64,000 bases of DNA from JAJXWB01 sp965246795 (lineage in GTDB: Bacteria; Pseudomonadota; Alphaproteobacteria; Rhizobiales; Beijerinckiaceae), in the NCBI GenBank assembly GCA_965246795.1, contig CBDFFN010000013.1:1-64000 (forward strand). Direction: 5' to 3'. The first letter of the stretch is position 1. Each line of letters begins with the position of its first letter. Both the position numbers and the translations under genes were made by a program. The notes under the pieces are model-generated. The model saw nothing but the letters and a program-made list of their open reading frames with translations. It made no database searches and was not told the DNA's origin. This document shows positions 7,630-16,441 of the stretch, one piece after another.

Positions 7630-9207
7630 TTGCCGAGCCTGACGCGTCGGAGCGTCGTTCACGCCGTGTCCGCCGTGGGATCGGCCCTGCTTGCGCCGAC
7701 GATATCGGCACAGGGGCAGGCGCCTGCACCGAATGCGCCCACCACACCGCCACGCTTCGTCTACGACGATGTCATCCGCCGCGCGCGCGATCTCGCCACC
7801 GCACCCTTCGATGCCAATACGGCGCGCCTTCCCGAAGGTTTCGACAGGCTCGATTACGATGCATGGCGCGACATCCGCTTCCGGCCGGATCGCGCGTTTT
7901 TCGCCAATTCCGGCGGACCGTATCGCCTGCAGCTGTTCCACCTTGGCCACCTCTACAGGCGGCCTGTGACGATCAATCTCATCCGCGACGGTATTGCCTC
8001 GCCGATCCCCTATACGCCCAACCTATTCGACTACGGCCGCACGAAGATCGACCGTCCGCCGCCGATCGGCACTGGATTTGCCGGCTTTCGCATGCACTTT
8101 CCGATCAACGACCCGCGCGTCTTCGATGAGGTCATCGCCTTCCTCGGCTCGAGCTATTTCCGTTTTCTCGGCCGTGGCCAGCACTACGGCGTGTCTGCAC
8201 GCGGGCTCGCCGTGGGCGCGGGCACGCAGGACGAAGAGTTTCCGTTCTTCCGTGAGTTCTGGATCGAGACGCCAGAGGGTCTGAACGATCGGGCCGTCAT
8301 CTACGCGCTGCTCGACGGGCGTTCGGTCACAGGCGCCTATCGCTTCGAGTTTTTTCCCGGGTCCGACAGCAGTCTCGAAGTGCGGGCGACGCTGTTTCCG
8401 CGCATGGCGAACGTCAAGTTCGGTTTTGCACCGCTGACTTCGATGTTCTTCCTCGGGGAGAACGACCGGCGCTTCAACGAAGATTTCCGCATCGAGCTCC
8501 ACGACAGCGACGGTCTGCTGCTCAACAATGCGAACGGCGAGTGGGTTTGGCGTCCGCTACGCAATCCGTCGGCGCTGGCAGGCTCGTGGTTTGCGGCGCG
8601 CGAAGTTCGCGGTTTCGGTCTCGTGCAGCGCGACCGGGCCTTTGCCAATTACCAGGACCTCGATCTGAACTACGAATTGCGACCGAGCTATTGGGTGGAA
8701 CCGCACGAAGGTTTTGCCGATGGCGCTGTCGAACTCGTCGAATTGCCAACGACGGACGAAACGAACGACAATATTGTGGCGTCCTTCCTGCCGCGCGAGT
8801 CGCCGCCTGCGAATGCGCCGGTCAATCTCGCCTATCGCATCGTTGCGAGCCTCGATCTTTCACGCTTGTCGCCGAACGGACGCGCCATCAACACGTTCCA
8901 AACCGTCGCACGCGCGCTCGGCTCGCGCGAGGTTCCGCCGGCACGCTCGCGTCGTTTCCTCATCGATTTCGCCGGTGGCGATCTTGCCTATTTCGGCAAC
9001 GATCCGTCACTCGTCGAAGTCGTTCCGAGCATCGCCAATGGCAAAATCCTCAACGCCTTTGTGATCGCCAATTCGCACGTCAAAGGCCTGCGCGCTGTGC
9101 TCGACGTGCAGGTCAACGAGGGGCAGACCGCCGATATCCGGGCTTTCCTGCGCGCACAGGGCCGTGCTTTGACGGAGACTTGGACGTTTCCGCTCACCAT
9201 GACCTGA
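7630..9207 (+). CDS. opgD: Periplasmic glucan biosynthesis protein, OpgD/MdoG family (first copy)
   Basis: Takes part in shaping osmoregulated periplasmic glucans. A TTG at 7630 is preceded by AGGAGAG with about 12 bases spacing and gives 525 residues; there is no better ATG. The N-terminus PSLTRRSVVHAVSAVGSALL has a twin-arginine followed by a hydrophobic stretch, so Tat export is likely, which is characteristic of OpgD. The mature part begins FVYDDVIRRARDLA and contains YRLQLFHLG, EFPFFREFWIE, NGEWVWRPL and GFGLVQRDRAFANYQD, all MdoG-family segments. A second family member at 14.9 kb is linked to opgH, so this copy is the orphan paralogue. A GNAT gene follows 7 bp later. Confidence 0.88.
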   Translation: MPSLTRRSVVHAVSAVGSALLAPTISAQGQAPAPNAPTTPPRFVYDDVIRRARDLATAPFDANTARLPEGFDRLDYDAWRDIRFRPDRAFFANSGGPYRLQLFHLGHLYRRPVTINLIRDGIASPIPYTPNLFDYGRTKIDRPPPIGTGFAGFRMHFPINDPRVFDEVIAFLGSSYFRFLGRGQHYGVSARGLAVGAGTQDEEFPFFREFWIETPEGLNDRAVIYALLDGRSVTGAYRFEFFPGSDSSLEVRATLFPRMANVKFGFAPLTSMFFLGENDRRFNEDFRIELHDSDGLLLNNANGEWVWRPLRNPSALAGSWFAAREVRGFGLVQRDRAFANYQDLDLNYELRPSYWVEPHEGFADGAVELVELPTTDETNDNIVASFLPRESPPANAPVNLAYRIVASLDLSRLSPNGRAINTFQTVARALGSREVPPARSRRFLIDFAGGDLAYFGNDPSLVEVVPSIANGKILNAFVIANSHVKGLRAVLDVQVNEGQTADIRAFLRAQGRALTETWTFPLTMT

Positions 9208-9214
9208 TCGGCCG

Positions 9215-9667
9215 ATGACCGATGTTGTCATCCGCGAAGGAACGCCCGACGACATCGCGCGGCTCGTCGAGATCGAGAACGCGGCTTTCACCGGCGACCG
9301 CATCAGTGCGCGATCATTCCGCCGCCAGATGCGAAGCCCCACACTCGCGCTGATGGTCGCGGAGTCAGGCGGTAATGTTCACGGCTATGCGCTGATCGCT
9401 CTCCGGCGCGCCGCGAAACACGCGCGACTTTATTCGCTGGCGGTCGATGTTGCGGAAGGTCGTGGTCTCGGTCGGCGGCTGATGGCCGCAAGCGAAACAC
9501 TGGCAAATGAGCGCGGCTACGCGGCGATGCGCCTCGAGGTCAACGCGCAGAACGAGCGTGCCATCGGCATCTACGAGCGTACGGGCTATCAACAGATCGG
9601 ACGCCGCGAGGATTACTACGAAGATGGCGGGACAGCGCTGCTCTACGAAAAAAGTCTTGTGAGCTAA
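9215..9667 (+). CDS. GNAT-family N-acetyltransferase (RimI-like)
   Basis: Transfers an acetyl group from acetyl-CoA to an amine; the protein or small-molecule target is unknown. It has 150 residues starting MTDVVIREGTPDDIARLVEIE. The acetyl-CoA-binding motif A is seen as VAEGRGLGRRLMAASETLA, and motif B as RLEVNAQNERAIGIYERTGY, as in ribosomal-protein-alanine acetyltransferases. It begins 7 bp after opgD, suggesting cotranscription. Its 3' end overlaps the convergent EamA gene by 4 bp. Confidence 0.9.
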   Translation: MTDVVIREGTPDDIARLVEIENAAFTGDRISARSFRRQMRSPTLALMVAESGGNVHGYALIALRRAAKHARLYSLAVDVAEGRGLGRRLMAASETLANERGYAAMRLEVNAQNERAIGIYERTGYQQIGRREDYYEDGGTALLYEKSLVS

Positions 9668-10602
9668 GCAGCGCGCTTGGCGCGTTCGCGGCCGAAGAGA
9701 TAAAGGCCCGAGCAGACGACGATCAGCGCCCCGGCGAGCGTGAACGGTCCGGGGATATCGCCGAAGACGAGGAAGCCGAGCCCCGTCGCCCACACGAGCT
9801 GCGTATAAACGAAGGGCGCAAGCACGGCCGCCGGCGCGCGTCCATGCGCCAAAATAAGCAGCCAGTGGCCAAAGCCGCCGAAGAAGCCAGTGAGGCAGAG
9901 CAGCAGCCAGACGAACCAGCTTTCCGACCAGACCCAGAAGAACGGCAGCACCGGCGTGAGAAAGACAACGCCGGACATGGCGGAGAACAGCGTCGTCGTG
10001 CGCGACGGATCACTCGCCGCTAACATGCGCGTGAGGATGCTGTAGAAGGCATAACAAAAGAGGCCGGCGATCGCGAAGCCCGCCGCGGGATCCATGCTCC
10101 CCGTGCCCGGCCGCAAAACGACAAGCACGCCTGTAAAGCCGACACAGATCGCAACGAGCCGCCGCCAGCCGACCCACTCGCCAAGGATTGGTCCGGCAAG
10201 CAGCGACACGAGGAACGGCATGGCGAAAAAGATCGCCATCGTGTCGGCAAGCTGCAGCTTGCGCAGCGCAAAGAAGTTGAGCGCGGTCGATCCGAACAAA
10301 AGGCACGAGCGCACCGCTTGTATGACCGGGCGCGTCGTCGCGAACATGCGCGGCGTCGTCCAAGGATTGATGAAGATCAGCACGAGGACAGTCGCGCCAA
10401 GATATCGCGACCATACGACCTGCCACACACCCACGCGAGGCGTCAGCCATTTGCCCGTCGCGTCGAGACAGGCGAAACAGACCAGCGCGCCGCACATCAG
10501 CGCGATGCCGATGCGCCGTTCGCGCAGATCCGCGGCGTCTGTCGTATCGAGCGTGCGCGGGGCGGCAGCGGCGGATATCGCCGACTCTTCGGACACGGGC
10601 AT
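9664..10602 (-). CDS. EamA/DMT superfamily transporter
   Basis: Probable metabolite exporter in the inner membrane. It has 312 residues with a 30-residue Ala/Ser/Thr-rich cytoplasmic N-terminus, then about ten hydrophobic segments arranged as two EamA repeats. Recognisable segments include ALMCGALVCFACLDATGKWL in repeat one, NFFALRKLQLADTMAIFFA, and the second repeat start AGLFCYAFYSILTRML. The substrate is not predictable. It is convergent with the GNAT gene and 82 bp upstream of an ABC permease on the same strand, with no visible terminator. Confidence 0.9.
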   Translation of the reverse strand: MPVSEESAISAAAAPRTLDTTDAADLRERRIGIALMCGALVCFACLDATGKWLTPRVGVWQVVWSRYLGATVLVLIFINPWTTPRMFATTRPVIQAVRSCLLFGSTALNFFALRKLQLADTMAIFFAMPFLVSLLAGPILGEWVGWRRLVAICVGFTGVLVVLRPGTGSMDPAAGFAIAGLFCYAFYSILTRMLAASDPSRTTTLFSAMSGVVFLTPVLPFFWVWSESWFVWLLLCLTGFFGGFGHWLLILAHGRAPAAVLAPFVYTQLVWATGLGFLVFGDIPGPFTLAGALIVVCSGLYLFGRERAKRAA

Positions 10603-10684
10603 GCGGTGCTTCTAACGCATCAACCGCGATGGGCGGCAGACATTTGCGCAGCAGAGGCATGCGGCAAATTTCGGCACGAACGTG

Positions 10685-11461
10685 CTATGGCTCGCGGTCA
10701 CTCTCGTGCCAGCGCGCAAGAAGTAGCCGCGCGAGCAGCCCAAAGGCCGCGTTGAGTGCGATGCCCGTGGCGGAGATAAGCGCGAGTGCTGCGAACATGC
10801 GCGGCACGTTGAGCCGATAGCCGGCCTCCGTGATGCGGTAGGCAAGCCCGGTGCCCTGCCCCGCTGCGCCCGCCGCAAGCTCCGCGACGATGGCGCCGAT
10901 AAGCGCAAGACCGCCTCCGACGCGAAGCCCGCTAAGAAGAAAAGGCAGAGCCGAAGGCCATTGCAGATAGCGCAGGCGCTGCCATGCGGTCGCGCTCTGC
11001 AGCTTGAAGAATTCGGACAAATTCCGATCGACCGATGCGAAGCCGAGCGACGCGCTGGCCAGGATCGGAAAGAAGGCGACGAGGAAGGCGCAGACGAGCA
11101 CCGCCGCGCCGGCCGAGAGATAAACAAGCAGCAGCGGTGCAATGGCGACAACGGGCGTCACCTGCAGGATGATAGCGAAGGGCAGCACCGCGCGCTCGAT
11201 CAGGCGCGACTGCGCGAAGACGATCGCCAGAAGGACGCCGCCGGTAAATGCGGCAGCCAGCGCCTCGATGGTGATCGTCAATGTGACAAGCAACGAGCCG
11301 TAGAGCAGCGACCAGTCCGCGATCAGCGTCTGCACGATGAGCAGCGGACCGGGCAAGATGTAGGGTGGAATGGCCCAGACACGCACGACCGCTTCCCAAA
11401 AAGCGAGGGCGGCGATGAACACGGCAAACGGCAGGGCCGCGCTGGAGACGCGCGCGATCAC
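10685..11461 (-). CDS. ABC transporter permease (SsuC/TauC/ThiX type)
   Basis: Membrane subunit of a binding-protein-dependent importer. The start is GTG at 11461, overlapping the ATPase stop in the sequence GTGA; it gives 258 residues. A long in-frame upstream extension lies inside the ATPase gene and is rejected. The BPD_transp_1 domain has about six hydrophobic segments and an EAA-like cytoplasmic loop near FKLQSATAWQRLRYLQWPSA. Last gene of the glmU-binding protein-ATPase-permease string. The family imports taurine, alkanesulfonates, nitrate or thiamine precursors; the substrate here is unknown. Confidence 0.88.
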   Translation of the reverse strand: MIARVSSAALPFAVFIAALAFWEAVVRVWAIPPYILPGPLLIVQTLIADWSLLYGSLLVTLTITIEALAAAFTGGVLLAIVFAQSRLIERAVLPFAIILQVTPVVAIAPLLLVYLSAGAAVLVCAFLVAFFPILASASLGFASVDRNLSEFFKLQSATAWQRLRYLQWPSALPFLLSGLRVGGGLALIGAIVAELAAGAAGQGTGLAYRITEAGYRLNVPRMFAALALISATGIALNAAFGLLARLLLARWHESDREP

Positions 11462-12237
11462 CGCACGGCCTCGATGCCGCCGCTTGCCGCAGCAAGCGCT
11501 TCGGAGACTTCGGCGCACTGGCGCGCATAACCCGCACCGGCGCGAAAGCCGGCGCGTGCGCGCGGCGCGTCGACCTCGATGATCTCGCGCACATGACCCG
11601 GTCGCGCGGAAAACACCGCGATGCGATCGGAGAGATAGACGGCCTCGAAGACGGAATGTGTGACGAAGACGATGGTGACGCCCTCCGATTCCGCGAGGCG
11701 CAGCAGATCGTCGTCGAGCCGGAAGCGAACGAGTTCGTCGAGCGCGGCGAAGGGCTCGTCCATCAGCAGCAGTCGTGGCGCCATGACGAGCGCGCGCGCG
11801 ATGGAGGCGCGCATGCGCATGCCGCCGGACAATTCGCGGGGATAGGCGCGCGTGAAATCCGCGAGGCCGACACCGGCGAGCGCACGCTCAACCTGCGGCT
11901 GCGCCTCGCGCCATGCGACACCGCGCAGGCGCAGCGGCAGATATACGTTGTCAGCGATATCCGTCCACGGCATCAGAGTCGCGTCCTGGAAAACGAAGCC
12001 GAGCGCATCGCGATCGCCGGCTTCGCTTTTCGCATGAGCGATCGTGCCGGTGTCGGGCGTATCGAGCCCGGCAATCATGCGCAGCAACGTGGACTTTCCG
12101 CAGCCGGAAGGGCCGAGCAGCGTGAGGATTTCGCCGCGGCGAATGTCGAGATCGACATCGGACAACGCACGTGTGCCGGTCGCAAAGATTTTCGATACGC
12201 CACGCAGCGTGACGAGCGGCCCCCCGACGTCCGTCAT
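11458..12237 (-). CDS. ABC transporter ATPase (SsuB/TauB/ThiZ type)
   Basis: ATP-hydrolysing subunit of the same importer. It has 259 residues with Walker A GPSGCGKST near residue 43, a Q-loop FVFQDATLMPW, the signature LSGGMRMRASIARAL, Walker B LLLMDEPF and the switch His in FVTHSVFEAVYLSD. The C-terminal tail after residue 210 is Ala/Arg-rich and longer than the core domain. It overlaps the permease by 4 bp and lies 16 bp after the binding-protein gene. Confidence 0.93.
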   Translation of the reverse strand: MTDVGGPLVTLRGVSKIFATGTRALSDVDLDIRRGEILTLLGPSGCGKSTLLRMIAGLDTPDTGTIAHAKSEAGDRDALGFVFQDATLMPWTDIADNVYLPLRLRGVAWREAQPQVERALAGVGLADFTRAYPRELSGGMRMRASIARALVMAPRLLLMDEPFAALDELVRFRLDDDLLRLAESEGVTIVFVTHSVFEAVYLSDRIAVFSARPGHVREIIEVDAPRARAGFRAGAGYARQCAEVSEALAAASGGIEAVR

Positions 12238-12253
12238 AGGCGATGGTCCGGCT

Positions 12254-13252
12254 TCACTTGGGCGGAGACGCCACCTCCGCGCGCTTGTTCACGAAGCGCA
12301 ACGTGTAAGCCTTGCGCCAATCAAGACTTTCTTCGAAGAGGCCGGCCGACACCATCTTTTCGAAGAAGCTCTTCATCCGCGCGTCGGTCATCGCGCCGAT
12401 GCCGAGAGTTGAAGTGTCCCCGGACTCGACGATGCCAAAACTTTTCATCTTGGCGATGGAATCGGCAAGCTGCGCATCCGTCATTTCCGCATTCTCGCGC
12501 TTGATGAGCGCATTCGCGGCGGCATTGTCGCCGTGCATGTAATTATACCAGCCAATGATCGAGGCATCGACGAAACGCTGCACGAGATCGGGATTCTTTT
12601 CGATCGTGTCGGCACGTGCTTCGATCGTCGTGGAATAGGTGTCGTAGCCGTGGTCGGCGAGCAGGAAGGTGTTCGGCGCAAAGCCAGCGGCTTTCTCGAT
12701 CGCGAAGGGTTCCGATGTCGCGTAGCCCTGCTGGATCGACTGCTTGTCGGCAATGAAGGGTGCTGGATTGAACGTGTAGGGCTTGATCTTTTCTTCCACG
12801 AAGCCGGATGTTTGCTTCAGCCACTGGAAGGTCGAGGACAGATTGTCCTTGGCGATGAAATAGGTTTTCGCCTTGCGCAGGTCTTCCCACTTGTCGAGCC
12901 CGACGCCCGGATGCGACATCAGCACGACCGGATCTTTCTGAAAGAGGCTCGCGACGACGACGGTCGGGATGTTCTGCTTCACGGCATCGAAGGCCGTGAT
13001 CATGTTCACGCCCATGTAGAATTGCGCGCGCCCAGTGACCAGCAGCAGCCGGTTGTTCGCCGACGGCCCGCCCTGGCGGATCGTCACGTCGAGGCCATAA
13101 CGCGCATAAGTGCCGTCGGCGAGCGCCTGGTAAAAGCCGCCGTGCTCGGCCTCCGCGAGCCAGTTGGTCGCGAAAATTACCTTGTCGGCGGCACGTGCGG
13201 GCAGAGCGATCAGCGCAGCGAGAAGCGCGAGTGCGAGACGCGACATCAGCAT
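12254..13252 (-). CDS. ABC transporter substrate-binding protein, NMT1/THI5-like
   Basis: Periplasmic receptor of the importer. The start ATG at 13252 shares a base with the glmU stop (TAATG), giving 332 residues with signal peptide MLMSRLALALLAALIALPARA and mature start ADKVIFATNWLAEAEHGGFY. This opening, with GLDVTIRQGGPSANN, resembles thiamine-pyrimidine and similar NMT1/THI5-fold receptors such as ThiY. A role in importing a pyrimidine-like or organosulfur compound is inferred only from the family. A second ATG at 13246 would also fit. Confidence 0.87.
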   Translation of the reverse strand: MLMSRLALALLAALIALPARAADKVIFATNWLAEAEHGGFYQALADGTYARYGLDVTIRQGGPSANNRLLLVTGRAQFYMGVNMITAFDAVKQNIPTVVVASLFQKDPVVLMSHPGVGLDKWEDLRKAKTYFIAKDNLSSTFQWLKQTSGFVEEKIKPYTFNPAPFIADKQSIQQGYATSEPFAIEKAAGFAPNTFLLADHGYDTYSTTIEARADTIEKNPDLVQRFVDASIIGWYNYMHGDNAAANALIKRENAEMTDAQLADSIAKMKSFGIVESGDTSTLGIGAMTDARMKSFFEKMVSAGLFEESLDWRKAYTLRFVNKRAEVASPPK

Positions 13253-14610
13253 TACTTTTTCGCCTTTGGGTGATGGTCGCGAAACTGCTTCGCCCAGCCC
13301 GGCTTGTTCGCCTGCCGGCCGCGCGCCACCGCCATTGCATTCTCTTCGACATCGTCCGTCACGACCGACCCCGATGCGACAAACGCGCCATCGCCGATCT
13401 TCACCGGCGCGACGAGCGACGAATTGCTGCCGATGAAGGCACCAGCGCCGATGTCCGTGCGATATTTGCCGAAGCCGTCGTAGTTGCACGTGATTGTGCC
13501 GGCGCCAATGTTCGCCTTTGCACCGATCCGCGCATCGCCGATGTAGGAGAGGTGGTTGACCTTTGCGCCGGCCTCGATCGACGCCGCCTTGGTCTCGACG
13601 AAATTGCCGATGCGCGCGGCCTTGCCGAGCACTGTGCCGGGCCGCAGGCGCGCGAATGGACCGATCGAGCAATCCTCGCCAATCTCCGCCCCCGCAAGAT
13701 GCGAGAAGGCGTGGATCACCGTGCCGCGTCCGATCGATACGTTCGGTCCGATCACCACTTGCGGTTCGATCGTCACGTCTGGTGAGAGCTGCGTATCGGA
13801 AGAGAGAAACGTGCTGGCGGGGTCGATCAGCGTCACGCCGGCGGCCATTGCAGTATCGCGCAAGCGTGTCTGGAGTGCTGCTTCGGCAGCGGCCAGCTGA
13901 CGGCGGTCGTTGATGCCGAGTACTTCGGCCTCGTCGGCGACGACAAAAGTCACGCCAAGCCCTCGCGACACTGCGCCGGCAACGACATCGGTGAGATAGA
14001 ATTCGCCCTTTGCGTTTTTGTCGTCGATGGAATCGAGCAGCGACAGCGCATGTTCGCCGGCGAGCGCCATCAGCCCGCCATTGCAGAGCGTGATCGTGCG
14101 TTCTGTCGCGCTCGCATCGCGTTCCTCACGGATCGCAACGAGCCGACCCGCGTCATCCCGCACAAGCCGGCCGTAGCCGGTCGGATCGGCGGCCTCGAAA
14201 CCAAGCACCGCTACCGCGGCACCGTCTGTGGAGAGCGTATCGTGCAGGCGCGCGATCGTCTCGCTGCGCACGAGTGGCGTGTCGCCGAACAGCACGACGA
14301 CATCGTCGCCGTGCCCCAAAACCTCACGCGCCGCCAGCACGGCATGAGCCGTTCCCCGGCGCTCGCGCTGAACGAAATTCTCTGCACCGGGCACGAGGCG
14401 GCTCACTTCTGCCGCAACATCGTCGCGATCCGGTCCCACGACGACGGCGATGCGATCGACTCGAGCGTCCTGCACGGCAGCCAGCACGTGCCCGACCAAT
14501 GTGCGTCCGGCGACCTCGTGCAGCACCTTCGGGCGCGTCGAACGCATGCGCGTGCCCTCGCCGGCGGCGAGCACGATCGCGGTAACGGACGACGAAGCGG
14601 CGGACGACAT
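13252..14610 (-). CDS. glmU: Bifunctional GlcNAc-1-P uridylyltransferase / GlcN-1-P acetyltransferase
   Basis: Makes UDP-N-acetylglucosamine for peptidoglycan and lipopolysaccharide. The start ATG at 14610 follows GGGAGC and gives 452 residues. The N-terminal nucleotidyltransferase carries LAAGEGTRMRSTRPKVLHEVAG; the middle has GEFYLTDVV. The C-terminal half is a left-handed beta helix of hexapeptide repeats with NFVETKAASIEAGAKVNHLS, the acetyltransferase site. It is the first gene of a minus-strand string and is coupled by TAATG to an ABC binding-protein gene, an unusual partner; glmS is not downstream here. Confidence 0.96.
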   Translation of the reverse strand: MSSAASSSVTAIVLAAGEGTRMRSTRPKVLHEVAGRTLVGHVLAAVQDARVDRIAVVVGPDRDDVAAEVSRLVPGAENFVQRERRGTAHAVLAAREVLGHGDDVVVLFGDTPLVRSETIARLHDTLSTDGAAVAVLGFEAADPTGYGRLVRDDAGRLVAIREERDASATERTITLCNGGLMALAGEHALSLLDSIDDKNAKGEFYLTDVVAGAVSRGLGVTFVVADEAEVLGINDRRQLAAAEAALQTRLRDTAMAAGVTLIDPASTFLSSDTQLSPDVTIEPQVVIGPNVSIGRGTVIHAFSHLAGAEIGEDCSIGPFARLRPGTVLGKAARIGNFVETKAASIEAGAKVNHLSYIGDARIGAKANIGAGTITCNYDGFGKYRTDIGAGAFIGSNSSLVAPVKIGDGAFVASGSVVTDDVEENAMAVARGRQANKPGWAKQFRDHHPKAKK

Positions 14611-14914
14611 TGAGGCAAGCTCCCGACGAATAAGCGCGCATCCCGACCGCGGGGGATCACGCGGTCGAAAGGATTCGCGCCAGCGTATAATACTAGAGCA
14701 TGTCCTTTTTCGCCGAACCGAGTCCACTTCGGAGGGACATGCTCTGGCGTCGCATGCGCGGGCGAATATTGCCTCGCGAGCGGGACAGTATAAGGTCCCG
14801 CAGCGAATGGAACCTGCGAGCGTGCTCATGCGCTTGCCGGTGATGGATTGTTATCGTGCGTGAACCGACGCGTGTTTTGCGGCGTGCCCTCGCCCGACCT
14901 TTCCGCCCCCGGCC
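14611..14914. other. Divergent intergenic region between glmU and opgG
   Basis: About 300 bp with no convincing gene. It must hold promoters for glmU (leftward) and opgG (rightward), and contains the palindromic element at 14695-14745. Frames in it have poor codon use and no ribosome site. I could not assign specific -35/-10 boxes. Confidence 0.6.
14695..14745. repeat. Palindromic intergenic element of Rhizobiales style
   Basis: AGAGCATGTCC (14695-14705) and GGACATGCTCT (14735-14745) are perfect 11 bp inverted arms; inside, CCGAA (14713-14717) pairs with TTCGG (14728-14732). The arm sequence is close to the AGAGCATGATCC palindromes scattered between genes in many Hyphomicrobiales. Only one copy is seen in this window. 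Function unknown; it may be a small mobile or RNA-folding repeat. Confidence 0.6.
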
Positions 14915-16441
14915 ATGATCGACCGCAGGGCGCTCATCGCCGGTGCTGCCGGATCGCTTACGCTTGCGCAGGTCGCAGCCGATGCACAGCCTGCTGTGCC
15001 TGCCATGCAGACCGGCGGCGCGGGCTTCGATCCGGGCGCGATCCTCGCGCTCGCGCGGGAGACCGCAAAGACGCCCTACAAACCTTTCGCGGTCGACCTG
15101 CCGGACTTCCTGAGCAATCTCACCTACGACCAGTATGTGGCGATCCGCGCGCGGCCGGCCGCGACGATCTGGGCCGATGCGAATGTTGGGTTCGCCATCG
15201 AGCCGTTGCACCGCGGTTTCGTTTTTTCCGCGCCGATGCAGATTTATCTCGTGGAGAACGGCGCGACGAGGAAGCTCGATTATCGCGCCGCCGACTTCGA
15301 ATTCGGCTCCATCCAGCCGCCGCCGAATGTTCCCGACATCGCCTTTTCGGGCTTTCGCGTACTCGCGAAACGCGACAACAGCTTTGCCGAAGTCGCGATC
15401 TTCCAGGGCGCGAGCTTTTTCCGTGCGCGCGCGCCGGGCCAGACCATCGGCCTGCAAGCACGCGGCCTTTCGATCCGCACCGCCGATCCGCGCGGCGAGG
15501 AATTCCCCGTCTTCAAGGCTGTCTGGATCGAAAAGCCGTCGCTCGCAGAGAATGCTCTGACGATCCATGCGCTGCTCGATTCCGACAGCGCTGTCGGCGT
15601 CTATCGCATTTCGATCCGGCCCGCGGAAGCGACCATCATCGACACGGAACTCACGCTGATTCCGCGTGTCGCGATGGATAACGTCGGCATTGCGACGATG
15701 AGCGCAAAATCCATCTCGTCGCCGCTTGACCGCCGTCGTCCGGACGACGTGCGTCCGACGATCGCCGAGATCAACGGTCTGCGAATGTTGACCGGCAACA
15801 ACGAATGGATCTGGCGGCCCTGCACCAATCGCGGGACGCTGCAGATTTCGTCCTTCGTCGACAACAATCCGCGCGGCTTCGGCTTCCTGATGCGCGACCG
15901 CGATTTCGAGAATTATCTCGACGACGAGAACCACTGGGAGTTGCGGCCCTCGCTATGGATCGAGCCGCTGACCGACTTCGGTCCGGGCGAGGTGCAACTG
16001 GTTGAAATCCCCGCGGAAACCAACACCAACGACAATTGCTTCGCATTCTGGCGTCCGCGCGGTGGCCTGCCGGCCGGCAAGGAGGCGATCTATGCCTACC
16101 GCCAGTTCTGGTGCTGGTCCCCGCCGATCCGCACTCCGCTTGCGGGCACGCTCTACTCGCGCGCCGGACGCGTGGGCAATGCACGCCGCCGTCGTTTTCT
16201 CGTCGCCTTCAGCGGCGAAATATTAGGCGACGAGGCGGCGACGGTCGACCTGAAGCCGGCGCTGTCGACATCGCCTGGTCAGGTACAATTCTTGCGTTGG
16301 TATCACGACCGTCCCAAGCAACGGTGCCGTGTGGTATTCGATGTCGATGTAGGCAACGAAAATTCGGTCGAACTGCGCCTGCTGCTGATGGCTGGTACGA
16401 AACCTGTGAGCGAAACGTGGCTTTACCGATGGTCGGCGTAA
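14915..16441 (+). CDS. opgG: Periplasmic glucan biosynthesis protein G
   Basis: Periplasmic protein required for the beta-glucan backbone of osmoregulated periplasmic glucans. It has 508 residues from ATG at 14915. The N-terminus MIDRRALIAGAAGSLTLAQV has Arg-Arg before a hydrophobic core, so Tat or Sec export are both possible. MdoG-family segments include GFRVLAKRD, RGEEFPVFKAVWIEKP, NEWIWRPCTNRG, and RGFGFLMRDRDFENYLDDE. The final 13 bp overlap the opgH start, so the two are translationally coupled. It is a paralogue of the gene at 7.6 kb. Confidence 0.93.
   Translation: MIDRRALIAGAAGSLTLAQVAADAQPAVPAMQTGGAGFDPGAILALARETAKTPYKPFAVDLPDFLSNLTYDQYVAIRARPAATIWADANVGFAIEPLHRGFVFSAPMQIYLVENGATRKLDYRAADFEFGSIQPPPNVPDIAFSGFRVLAKRDNSFAEVAIFQGASFFRARAPGQTIGLQARGLSIRTADPRGEEFPVFKAVWIEKPSLAENALTIHALLDSDSAVGVYRISIRPAEATIIDTELTLIPRVAMDNVGIATMSAKSISSPLDRRRPDDVRPTIAEINGLRMLTGNNEWIWRPCTNRGTLQISSFVDNNPRGFGFLMRDRDFENYLDDENHWELRPSLWIEPLTDFGPGEVQLVEIPAETNTNDNCFAFWRPRGGLPAGKEAIYAYRQFWCWSPPIRTPLAGTLYSRAGRVGNARRRRFLVAFSGEILGDEAATVDLKPALSTSPGQVQFLRWYHDRPKQRCRVVFDVDVGNENSVELRLLLMAGTKPVSETWLYRWSA

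Noticed and set aside
13253..13672. In-frame extension of the NMT1-type binding protein into glmU
   Set aside because: The extension is an alternative frame of glmU and would remove the signal peptide from the N-terminus.
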